Of a stretch of DNA of 64,000 bases, positions 47,301-54,749 are shown piece after piece. The stretch is from Trebouxia sp. TZW2008 (Eukaryota > Chlorophyta > Trebouxiophyceae > Trebouxiales > Trebouxiaceae), in assembly GCA_002118135.1 (NCBI GenBank), contig BDIU01000527.1, forward strand, positions 41,708 through 105,707, in the 5' to 3' direction. Each line of letters begins with the position of its first letter. The first letter of the stretch is position 1. A program made the position numbers and the translations under genes. The notes beneath the pieces were generated by a model. It saw nothing but the letters and a program-made list of their open reading frames with translations, did not search any database and was not told the DNA's origin.

Positions 47301-50300
47301 TGCAGCATTTGGCCATGAGTCAATGTGCAGTGCTGTGTCAGTTGCAAGATGCTGCTCATGCAAGGTTCAGCACCAATGGCCCCAGCAAGAAAATTGCAAA
47401 GCATTTGGTCCATTGCTAACCTCGGCTGTTCATCTGCTAAGAGGGCTACCTATTCAAGCAAGTGCTGCTGTAAAGTTGCAAGGCAGACACAGGTTCGGTA
47501 GGGCCAAGTCAGCCGTCTTGGCTGCAGCTGTTGCTTGTTTGCTCAAACTTCATGACTTGCAAGGCAGCACCTGCAATGACAGTCATGCGGCTTGTGACAG
47601 ACGCCACTGCAAAAGCTCAGGAACACTGTCACCTCATCTTTGGTTGATGCGTGTGTCACTGGTTGGCTTTCAATTGTCATTGCTGTTGCTGATGTTGCGC
47701 TGTGCTGTATTGTGCTGTGCTGTGCTGTGCTGTGCCGTGCTGTGCCGTGCCGTGCCGTGCCGTGCTGCGCTGCGACTGCAGACACTGACACCATGTACCA
47801 CAAAAATAATGCATGGTCTCCTTCATCTGAGCAGTTACTGTGCACCAAAACAGCTTTTGTGCGAGCAGACTTTGTAAGCTGTTGGTGCTGTCTGGACCGC
47901 AGTGAAGACGCGATCAATAGACAACACTGACAAGATGCAACACAAGTCCAATGCTTGTGCCGTTTTTTGCAACTAGTACGTGTCTGGACATGCAGGATAA
48001 AGCTGTTCTTGGCACAGCATTGCCTGAGGCTAAGGGTACTTTTATGAAGAAATTTGTCTTGTTAGAATATTGCAGACATGAAGCCCTCACTGCAGCCTGA
48101 CTGCATGTAAAGTCTTGAGCCCGACTAAGTTGATGTTCAGACAATTTCCTAACACAAATGCTACCGTCAAATCAGTCAAACAATACAATGTGGTCAATGG
48201 CACAACAGCTGAGCTAATGCTTTGGCGTGCAGTGGGCGTGTGGCGCCCATTGGGCTGCGCAGATAGCGAGCGCTTTGCCCTTGTGTGGGAGACAGTAGAG
48301 CTTACGGCCATGCATTTGCGGGTTGTGTGGTCTGGCACCATGCAACAAAGCTTTCATGCTTGTGCTGTTCATGATGTTGCAGTCTAGCATGCACCAGACA
48401 TGTTGCCGTTGAGATGGTATCGATTTGATGTAACACAGAATGATGCCTGTAACACAATGTGTAGAATGAATTCTGACTGACAGAGTGGCTTGGTGTGCAG
48501 TGGACATGTGGCGGCCTCTGGGGTGTGCAGACAGTGAGCGCTTTGCCCTGGTGTGGGAGACTGAAGAGCTCAAGGCACTCAACAACACCCTCTACAGCTT
48601 TGTCAAGAACAAGGTACAAAGAAAGAACTCCAGCAACTTTCAGCATTTGCTGCCAAGTAAACTTGCAAAAGTGCAATTTCTTGTTCATTCTTATCACAAT
48701 GAGAAGGCTTGTCTAAGGACAATGCGACTGGGCTCCAGTAGCTGCTTGCTGGTTGCTATGGTATTGCTATGTAAGGACAGTTGGATGTAAACGCATATGC
48801 AGGCACAAATTCAGTCTTTACACCAAGAGTACACTGCATCGCACAGTCTCAGTTATACACTGCTGATGTTATCAATGGATGTCAGGCTCTTTGGAGATGT
48901 CACGCATTGCTCTGTGAGAGTGCTGACAACATCAGCGCACATGAAGCCTGTTGACAAATATTATGCACCCACTATCTGAGCATTAGTTGCCGGCCCTACT
49001 GACAGTATCGGCGTGTTTAGAGCGTTTTCACAACATGTCGTGTGCTATTGTCTAAGTATGGAGCTCTGGCCTCAACAAATAGCTGTTGACCAAAAATAAA
49101 ACCTTGTAGCGTTCTGCAAAGGTTTGCATTCAGGGCCCTCCGCCTTGCTGTGGTCATGCTGCACATCAGCAAAAGCGAGATACAGAGGTGATTTCTGTGG
49201 GAAAATCGTTGCTATTCACTTTCAGCAATTGTTTTGCATTTCTGTGCAGGTCACAATGGAGGCAGGCAAGTATCTGGTGGAGCAGTTTGTGGTGCAAGGG
49301 CTGGTGGCTGCAGTGGCCCTGCCCATGACTGTCATGTCAGCTGCCAACCTGATAGACACCTGGTGGGCTGTGTGCCTGGACAGAGCAGAGAAGGCTGGCA
49401 AGCTGCTGGCGCATGTGCTCATGTCAGGTGCACATGGAGACAGGTACAATCCCAATGACTCAGGCTTTGGCAAATTGGATGACTAACCATGACATGATAT
49501 GATGGGTGTGTCAGCCGCACATGTGACAGACACCTGGTGGGCTGTGTGCCTTGACAGGACAGAGAAGGCTGGCAAGCTGCTGGCGCACGTGCTCATGTCA
49601 GGTGCACATGGGGACAGATACAAAACATGAGGGCATGTATTGGCAATGCTCGCAAAACCTACTGTCAATCTTTTGACGAATTATTGTTCTGTTGTGACTG
49701 GGCAAGATGCTGGCGCATCTGCTCATGTCAGCAGCACCTGGACACATCTACAGCACCATCAGCTCATGTTTTGTCCATGAACACACCTAAGGTATGCTGC
49801 AATGCGCTTGCCCTGAGCGCGCTACAATGCTCATTTCAGGTGCTCATGGGAACAGGTATTGTTAGCTGCAAATGTTGTTTTTATGCTTTACTGTTTGTCT
49901 TTTGGTGTTGCATAAGCTTGTGTCAGAGGCACACAGGGACGGGTTGTACTAGCTGTTCACACTGCACTGAGAACATGCTTTGATGTCTATCATGTCTTTT
50001 GGTGCATTGATTTGCAGACTGAGGGGATGTCCCGCTTGGCTTGTGCAGGCCTGTGACATTGTCAGGCTACAGCATGGGAGCAACACCAATAGATCATTGC
50101 CTGCTGAAACAACGTATTCAACACTTTGCTGTGTATATGTCTTTTGGTGAAGCATCTGCTGCTTTGTGCAGGCCTGTGACGCTGATCAGCTACAGCATGC
50201 GAGCCAGGCTGGTATACCTCCGTTTGCTGATGTTCAAAGCTTTGCTGTGTATATGTCTTTTGGTGAAGCATATGCTGCGTTGCGCAGGCCTGTGACACTC

Positions 50301-50681
50301 ATAGGCTACAGCATGGGAGCGAGACTAGTATACCACTGCCTGTTGGAGCTGTGCAGATTTAACTGCAAAGGCATTGTGGAGCATGCAGTCATGCTGGGCT
50401 GTACAGTGACAATTGTCAAGGAGCGCTTCGTAATGGCACGCAGCGTGGTATCTGGGCGCTTTGTGAATGCATATTCCAGCCAGGATTGGCTGTTGGGTTT
50501 GCTGTTCAGAAGCACAAGTGGCTTCATCAGACCAGCTGCTGGTTTGTGCCCTGTGGATGTGGCAGGGGTTGAAAATGCAGATCTCACAGACACTGTGAAG
50601 GGGCACTTTGATTACATCAAGAAGATGGACAGCATAGTCAAGCAGCTTGGGTTTGGACCTATTGCTGCTGAAATGCAGTAG
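27334..50681 (+). CDS. DUF726/TMCO4-family membrane alpha/beta-hydrolase (16 exons over 23 kb)
   Basis: Exons: 27334-27402, 27545-27591, 27802-27950, 28500-28630, 28894-29077, 30450-30773, 31128-31354, 34491-34715, 36233-36338, 37441-37626, 39453-39785, 45387-45559, 46198-46309, 48501-48613, 49250-49443 and 50288-50681. Every junction is GT-AG, every phase agrees, and the total is 2967 bases (988 residues plus stop). N-terminal AAAALFTIALHASQ matches the plant DUF726 start; WYDARARTALKKVALWTNVP is the family N-domain. Exons 9-10 encode the glycine/alanine-rich membrane segment (NLKIGAAAVAGGTILAVTG, GLAAPALAAVAGSVATTIGG), exon 11 DVKEFGFRPIPEDG, and exon 13 RLALTIGVAGWI. Exons 14-16 encode FALVWETEEL, LDRAEKAGKLLAHVL, then the nucleophile elbow GYSMG, ARSVVSGRFVNAYSSQDWLL and GVENADLTD. 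Exon 8 is the least family-like; exon 12 is a Gly-rich linker. Known relatives are poorly characterised membrane proteins; substrate unknown. Confidence 0.9.
29162..29210 (+). repeat. Truncated copy of the 3' end of DUF726 exon 5
   Basis: This segment resembles the end of exon 5 (29033-29077, coding QKGAAIEHQAGAGQ), reading QKGAASEQQAEDGQ, and lies in the following intron. The donor GT is replaced by TT, so it cannot be spliced as exon 5 is. A shorter similar relic of the exon 3 end lies at 28004-28028. Confidence 0.75.
30052..30560 (+). repeat. Four tandem copies (129-135 bp) of the start of DUF726 exon 6
   Basis: Acceptor plus a sequence coding KKPLLETLDELHVSSL recurs with exon-like starts at 30052, 30181, 30315 and 30450. 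The first three keep an AG acceptor and the same phase. Only the fourth extends into the full 324-base exon. The first copy also has a possible donor (CAG|GTACAC) after KPSQ, so it could act as a small alternative exon. Confidence 0.85.
31425..31605. repeat. C/T-rich polypyrimidine tract in DUF726 intron 7
   Basis: About 180 bases are almost entirely C and T on the plus strand (CTCCC, CCCCT and TCCCT runs). It starts roughly 70 bases after the exon 7 donor at 31354. Such a strand-biased tract could form triplex DNA or act as an intronic splicing element. It does not encode a recognisable peptide. Confidence 0.8.
32276..32351. repeat. (CTG)n microsatellite, about 25 units
   Basis: Near-perfect CTG repeat with one TTG interruption near 32331, in intron 7 of the DUF726 gene. 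Read on the minus strand it gives a polyglutamine frame, which I treat as an artefact of the repeat. Confidence 0.95.
32480..33620 (+). repeat. Intronic tandem array, ~345 bp unit, four copies
   Basis: The motif GCCTGCAGCTTTCAACGCTG, followed by AAGCGCCTAGTACCTGC, recurs at 32491, 32825, 33186 and 33533, within larger similar units that include TTGCAG-type acceptor-like sites. The units carry no open frame in common. The array lies in intron 7 of the DUF726 gene. Confidence 0.8.
33945..35480 (+). repeat. Dispersed repeat in DUF726 introns 7-8 (at least four copies)
   Basis: A ~130-bp element with GGATCTTCAGCTTGCAA and, about 40 bases on, CAACCTCTCAGTGCACA occurs at ~33950, 34100, 35270 and 35420. 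The copies form two pairs, each spaced ~150 bases apart, straddling exon 8. A pair plus an adjoining hairpin looks duplicated as a larger block. Confidence 0.65.
34877..34994. repeat. Imperfect hairpin 1 (42-bp arms)
   Basis: Arms 34877-34918 and 34953-34994 are reverse complements at about 80% of positions, around a 34-base AT-rich loop. It shares sequence with the hairpin at 35500-35620. It could be a MITE-like remnant or a small-RNA precursor; no transposon ends are visible. Confidence 0.7.
35500..35620. repeat. Imperfect hairpin 2, related to hairpin 1
   Basis: The arms begin CCTCTGCTG and end CAGCAGAGG, with the inner parts ATGAAAGCCAGCAAA and CTTTGCCCTCTTTCAT pairing partly. The spacing from hairpin 1 is ~620 bases. 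The shared arm sequence shows both descend from one element. Confidence 0.7.
36119..36165 (+). repeat. Decayed copy of the start of DUF726 exon 9
   Basis: GTGAAGCATGAGCAATCAGC resembles the exon 9 start (GTGAAGCATGAGCAGCCGGC) about 114 bases downstream. It is preceded by a GACAG acceptor-like site. The copy stops matching after ~45 bases. Confidence 0.7.
36346..36484. repeat. Pentanucleotide microsatellite (GCTGT/GCTGC-type, ~28 units)
   Basis: Runs of CTGTG, CTGCG and CCGTG units begin only ~7 bases after the exon 9 donor at 36339. A related run occurs in another intron of the same gene at ~47690-47772. Frames through it read as Cys/Ala/Val/Leu repeats and are artefacts. Confidence 0.92.
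36878..37366 (+). repeat. Three upstream copies of the start of DUF726 exon 10
   Basis: Copies of GGTTGGCAGCGCCAGCATTG-type sequence start at 36878, 37056 and 37265, each after a GCAG acceptor and in the same phase as the real exon at 37441. They code variants of GLAAPALAAVAGS. Copies 2 and 3 run into stops (37177, 37355); copy 1 stays open for ~50 codons. None reaches the exon 10 donor. Confidence 0.88.
37690..38335 (+). repeat. Downstream copies (~6) of the end of DUF726 exon 10 and its donor
   Basis: The sequence coding VTADHMARRI plus GTATGGT donor (37594-37635) recurs at about 37705, 37920, 38050, 38165 and 38298, with a weaker copy at ~37825. Donors are variously kept (GTATGGT, GTATGAC, GTGTGAT) or mutated (ACGTGTAG, AGTAGC). 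These are 3'-edge copies on the opposite side of the exon from the 5'-edge copies. Confidence 0.82.
38740..39211 (-). other. AT-rich island with a foreign-looking minus-strand frame
   Basis: Composition shifts abruptly to high A+T, strongest at 38905-39205, inside DUF726 intron 10. The minus strand is open from 39211 to 38615 (198 codons). It starts MRLVVFVYLMYIDSFLINLR and contains hydrophobic segments plus a Lys-rich part, with AT-biased codons unlike any gene around it. I do not recognise the protein. An organelle-derived insertion (plastid or mitochondrial) or old bacterial or viral DNA are options. Confidence 0.5.
39882..40235 (+). repeat. ~118-bp tandem repeat, three copies
   Basis: Units anchored by TTGCCTTGAGTCACTGCCAG occur at 39882, 40000 and 40117, each followed by AGATCAAGGGTCTGA-like sequence. 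They start ~95 bases after the exon 11 donor in DUF726 intron 11. Confidence 0.8.
40270..42245 (+). repeat. ~260-310-bp tandem repeat, about seven copies
   Basis: Units share GAGGGTATGATTCTGATTC, GACAGACCTGG, GAGTCTGACAGAGGGCAGCA, GGCTAGCTGAAAGGCTGACC and GTGTCTTTGCAGGCACAGG. Anchors fall at ~40277, 40561, 40819, 41084, 41392, 41696 and 41992. There is no shared open frame on either strand. The CTTTGCAGGCACAG element in each unit looks like a splice acceptor. The array fills much of DUF726 intron 11. Confidence 0.85.
42880..45140 (+). repeat. ~175-bp tandem repeat, at least twelve copies
   Basis: Units carry CTCTCTAGCTGACAGGTGTTGACATGCAGCTTGC, then CAGCAGCCACACTGCC, CGTCTGCATGTCACCACCTG, GGGCAATGTTGC and CAGAAGCAGAAGTAGCTCTGAG (listed as separate pieces of one unit). 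GCTGACAG anchors lie at 43139, 43311, 43500, 43665, 44160, 44676, 44856 and others. The array occupies the distal part of DUF726 intron 11, just before exon 12. Confidence 0.85.
46030..46090 (+). repeat. Copy of the start of DUF726 exon 13
   Basis: After a GTGCAG acceptor, the sequence codes AEQYFMLPILVAPVKRQ, compared with AEQDPLLPIPVATVKRP in the real exon 168 bases downstream. It then reaches a stop. It is a 5'-edge copy. Confidence 0.82.
46385..46990 (+). repeat. Degenerate downstream copies of the end of DUF726 exon 13
   Basis: Variants of GATTGCACAGCCCAAAGACTTTG followed by GTAAGTAGCCTCTTAGCCTGCTG, the exon 13 end plus donor and early intron, recur at ~46410, 46580, 46710, 46850 and 46950. 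Most have lost the GT donor. They form an irregular 3'-edge array. Confidence 0.65.
47688..47772. repeat. Second pentanucleotide microsatellite (CTGTG/CCGTG-type)
   Basis: About 17 five-base units resembling the run at 36346-36484, here in intron 13 of the same gene. The two runs share unit variants, so a common origin or common bias is possible. Confidence 0.9.
48233..48310 (+). repeat. Copy of the start of DUF726 exon 14
   Basis: After an AG acceptor, the copy codes VWRPLGCADSERFALVWET, identical to the real exon 268 bases downstream over this stretch, then diverges. Acceptor and phase are kept and the frame stays open to 48387, so use as an alternative exon is not excluded, though no clear donor follows. 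Confidence 0.85.
49519..49622 (+). repeat. Copy of the end of DUF726 exon 15 with a mutated donor
   Basis: About 100 bases nearly match 49342-49443, coding DTWWAVCLDRTEKAGKLLAH (the real exon has DRAEKAG). Where exon 15 has GACAG|GTACAA, this copy has GACAGATACA, so the donor is lost. Weaker further copies lie at ~49700 and 49840. Confidence 0.88.
50049..50230 (+). repeat. Two upstream copies of the start of catalytic DUF726 exon 16
   Basis: Starts at 50049 and 50172, each after a GCAG acceptor, 123 and 116 bases apart from the next, ahead of the real exon at 50288. Copy 1 codes RPVTLSGYSMGA, keeping the nucleophile elbow. Copy 2 codes RPVTLISYSMRA, which breaks it. Neither continues into the rest of the hydrolase domain. 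Confidence 0.88.
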
Positions 50682-50757
50682 CGTGGCTTTATTTCTGTTT
50701 AGCTAGAAAGCATTTGATGTAGCACTCCTTTGATTTGGATGCACTGATTGATTTGCA

Positions 50758-50763
50758 AATAAA
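50758..50763 (+). terminator. Possible AATAAA polyadenylation signal of the DUF726 gene
   Basis: AATAAA lies 77 bases after the stop codon at 50681. Green algae more often use TGTAA, which is not seen close by, so this is only a candidate. Confidence 0.35.
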
Positions 50764-51799
50764 GTATTTTTGACCACACAGTTGCAAGGCTGTCAGAGAA
50801 AACTGCTGACAGCAAAGTGCAGGTCAACACAGCAAGGACAGGTCAGGCAATTTGCACCTGACGAAGTGCGTCGACGGGTGCTCGCAGCACACTGCAATGA
50901 GACCTGCACAAGGCTGGGCGGCTGATGTCTGTGACGGGTTGCAGAGCAAGTGACCTGGCCGCAGTCAGCCCAGTCAGATCGATCTCGAGCAAGCCTGGCT
51001 GCGTCGATGCGACAGGAGCAAGACGTCTCGCACATTGCTCGCAGACGTCCGATTCAAAAAGCTCGAACACGCCACGAGTCCGACTTGGCCAAGCTGTACA
51101 AACCTTTACGAAGCCAAGCTGGTCGACATATCCACTCAGGCGCCAACAGGCTTCACGTGGGCTCATGTGCTTCCACTTGTCATCCAAGTTGGCTGAGATG
51201 CGTGGCGTTTCACTTTACGCGATTGCAGCGTGATGTGACAAATCATGACTAGCGCTGATCATGATAGCCCGCGACGCCTGAGGCGCCTGCAGCTCCGAAA
51301 GCACGGCATGCTCATGGCGCTATGATGCCTCTACAATGATTGATGTATGCCCGCCTCTAGGGGAAACTATAACCCATAGGATGTGCAATGCAAACTTGCT
51401 CTAAAAATGTATAACAAGCTGTCAGGCTGCTTGACCCGGCATCATGGGCAGCAGTATCATGGTAGCCTGGGCTGTACTACACTTGAGGGCCGTCTGCTGG
51501 TCTTGGCTTGAATATGAGCGGTACAGCGATGCTGGGAAGCGTTGTAACTGGAAGCCAAAAGGTCTTGCATGCTTAATCCAGGCTGTCGTAGAGGTTCGAT
51601 GCACGCAATCCATCAGAAAATCCGTGAAGCAATACCGGCCTCAAAAGCTCAGTTGCATCCCAGGAGCATGTGACTAATTTATCGCGAAGTGTACAATATG
51701 CAGAGGATTCAGGCAGCAAAGATTTGTCATGCATGCTTTGCAATGCTGTGACCTCTGCGCATAGCTTTGGTCGGGCGTGAAAGAACGCCGGCCGTTCAA

Positions 51800-51815
51800 G
51801 GGCCACGCGTGGCCC
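51800..51815. promoter_or_regulatory. Perfect 16-bp palindrome with CGCG core
   Basis: GGGCCACGCGTGGCCC is self-complementary and contains ACGCGT, a core bound by plant CAMTA-type factors. It lies ~700 bases upstream of the first confident AP2/ERF exon. Function is inferred from position only. Confidence 0.35.
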
Positions 51816-52502
51816 GTGACGCCCATGTGAGCGGCTGCATGTGGGTCAGCTGGGTCCCCTCAACGGCAATGCGACGGAGTGTGGCAAATTTGCTGATGAA
51901 AGTATTGCTTGAAGTACAGGATTACTGATCCGTGGATTGAATTTGGCTACTGCCGTTGGGACGCTCTTTCGTCACGATCTCTCACCGTGTTTTAATGCGC
52001 AGCTTGCTTTGCGTTCCCGCGCCAGAGCTGTAGAGGCGTCGTCTGGGTGCAGAGCGCTCTTTGCTGACTGCCTGAGTTTTGCACATCGTGCATCAAGGCA
52101 CAGACGTCTGTACAGCCTCACTCGACTTGCTCGGTGCTGCTGCAAAGTGGCATCGGAGATCGACATCCTTAGCCTGCCAGCCAACTGCCTTGCGCAAAGC
52201 GTCGGTACTCTGCGTCGTCGCACATACAGCAGCCTTAGGTTTGCAGCGAGCAGACAGTGCGCAAGCTGTGCGCAACCTGCTTCAGCTTCGTGCAACAAGC
52301 TTAAGCACCAACCAGCCTTCAGCACAGGCAGCAAAGTTGCAGAGCAGCAAACAGCGCCGCGATGCAGCTGCGCGACAAGGTCAGCGTTCTGCTGTGCATT
52401 GACATGCTGCGTTGTGCTCCAAGCGTTGCTTCGCTCCTGAGTCAACAGTTGCCCAACTCGTCCGTTGCCTAGCCTGCCTGACTTAACCTTGCTGTACTGC
52501 AG

Positions 52503-54749
52503 CCTAAGGACGACAAGTTCCGTGCCGGTTTGGCTAGTCTAGTAGGCAAGCCGCGAGCTTCAGTTGCTTCACCGGTCGCACAGCACGTCCTCTTGCAGCA
52601 GCAGACTCCTGCCAAGCTACCTTCTCAGCTTGCCTCAGCCAGCCTGTCGGAAGTCAACAGCGCAAACACAGAACAGACGCAGCAGATTATTCCAGACGTT
52701 GCATGTACTGTATCAAGCGCACCAGTGCCCTCTGCACCAGTCGTCATGACGCAAGTCACCCCCACAGCACCATCACCAGTCCCTGGGCAGCTTCAGATAG
52801 TACAGGTTGCGACTTCGGTCCCAGTGTCCAGCCCAGAAACAGCTAAACCAGGAGCTGCACCCATTCAGAATGCTGCAGAAGCAAAGCCAAAGAAGCACAA
52901 CAACGTGTATCGTGGCGTCCGTCAGCGTCCGTGGGGCAAGTGGGCTGCAGAGATCCGTGATCCACGCCAAGGCCAACGCCTTTGGCTTGGCACCTTTGAC
53001 AGTGCTATCGAGGTCAGTTGCAACGTTTCGTATCAACTTTGCACTCATTTCACAGGCATGCCAGCTTTGAGTTGCTGACCTGCCATCATACTTGACTGCA
53101 GGCTGCTCAAGCCTATGATGCTGCTGCGCGTTCAATCAGAGGAGACACAGCTGTCTGCAACTTTCCCTTAGGCGAGGGGCAAACAGCGCCTGCTCCTCAA
53201 AGGTATCACTCTCACTGCACTGCATGCTTCTATCTGTGGCTGTGTGTGTCTTCAAAGGTCATGTGATGCACCTGTGAGTTTGCTGCAGCACTACAGTTCT
53301 TCACAGCAGCTTCCTCAAATTCGCATGGGCTTAGTAATGCAGCCTTGCTGTGATCTGTTGTATGCAAACGGTGCTATACTGCGGTGAATGCATACCCATC
53401 GGTGTGTGGCATATAATCCATGGTGGTTCTGCCTGAGTTGCGCTCAGGAAGCGTTCATCAAATTGCATCAAGCTACAGCCTATGTACTCAAAGTTGACCT
53501 GTCATCATTAGAACACATCTCTTATCGTCAAGTTGCAGTGCTGGCTATGTTGCCTCGGTGTGTTGGACACACAGTCAATGCCATCACTTAGTATATTTAT
53601 TTATTGATTTAACCTTGTTGTCTTGACATAGCATCAAACTCGTGTTTCTCCTTCAGGCTGGTGACTGGCAAGACCCCCAGGGTTGGCAGGGTGGGTCTGG
53701 ACGGGCTGGGTCCACACTTGCAAGGGCCAGAAGAACTGGGTAAGCGATTGAGGAGGAAGAAGAGGGCAAGAGTAGCCAGCCCTCAGCCAGATTCCCGCTC
53801 ACAGAGCAACAGCAATGGCGCTCAAGGCAGCTCAACAGTGAGTGCTCATTCAACAATGGTGTTTTTGCTGTGGGTTTGATCTGTTAGCACATCCGCACAC
53901 AGGTTGATTGCTCCTTTGTATCATCTGGGATGCAAATTTTGTCTGTGCTTGGTTAGTCAGCACCTCTATTCGTACTTCCTGTTTGCGATGTCAATCATGC
54001 TACAGTGCGGGTGTCTGCTTGGCTGCTGCTGGGTATTTCAAGACAGCAATAGTCACGGTTTTGAGTGCGGACGTTGTTTGTGGTGTATCAGGCAGCATCT
54101 TTGTTTGCATTTCCTGTTTGTCGTGTCAGCGATGCCCAAAAGTGACCGTCTGCTGCAGCTGGCTGTCCTGAATCGCAAGAGTCATCCTTGCATGTATTGC
54201 ATTGAAGTTTGTGAGTTTGTCTTACCATGCACAGCATGCGCTCAACCTGCGTGCTTGTACTGCTGTGTACCAGTCAGGTTCAGGTCACAATGCAGGAGTC
54301 AACTTGACAGCCTCTCAAGTTCAAAGATTGTCTGCTGCCTACTCCAGAAGTTCCTGTGCACTGACTGTATTTTTGCATTGATGCAGAAATGCAGCCGCCT
54401 GTCTTCAGAGGAACATGCTGAGTCGAACAACACACACCCCTCACTTGCTTCACCACTGAACCCCAAGCAAGCACTGAAGATGCCTCTTTTCGATGGGCCA
54501 ATCGACATGGGCATCAGCGCTTCAGACCCATCTGAGGATGACTTCTGGATTGACCCTGACATGTGGAACAGCGACAGCGATGACCCAACTGACAGCGTTT
54601 GCTCAATCCTGTTGGAGGATGCTCAAAGCTGTTCGGCATTGCCAGTGGACGTGCCCCAGTGTAACCTGAACCTGGGAAACATGGACGATCTTTTCAACTT
54701 TGATGCTGTCAGTCCTGCTTTTGATGGGCTGTGGATTCCCGCCCAGTAG
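52503..54749 (+). CDS. AP2/ERF-domain transcription factor (5' end unresolved)
   Basis: Four exons with agreeing phases: 52503-53012, 53102-53202, 53657-53837 and 54387-54749. The first listed exon follows a TACTGCAG acceptor and a stop lies in frame just upstream, so a first exon must lie further 5'; no ATG precedes the domain in this exon. A Ser/Pro/Gln-rich leader of ~130 residues is followed by a single AP2 domain, [46 protein letters not shown] and CNFPL, which is split by an intron after AIE. Next is a basic patch, [10 protein letters not shown] (likely nuclear signal). The last exon is acidic and aromatic ([29 protein letters not shown]), typical of an activation domain. It should bind GCC-box-like DNA in the nucleus; its targets are unknown. 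Confidence 0.88.

Larger units (their letters stand above)
50682..52502. other. Intergenic region and probable 5' part of the AP2/ERF gene
   Basis: Holds the 3' UTR of the DUF726 gene and the promoter and 5' exon(s) of the AP2/ERF gene. Two overlapping plus frames at 51937-52440 and 52079-52402 have CG-rich composition and could be 5' UTR or a first exon; neither has a known domain. A perfect palindrome lies at 51800-51815. Confidence 0.4.

Noticed and set aside
51573..51806. Minus-strand frame with GFSDGLRASNLYDSLD
   Set aside because: Short and without a family match; most likely chance in the intergenic region.
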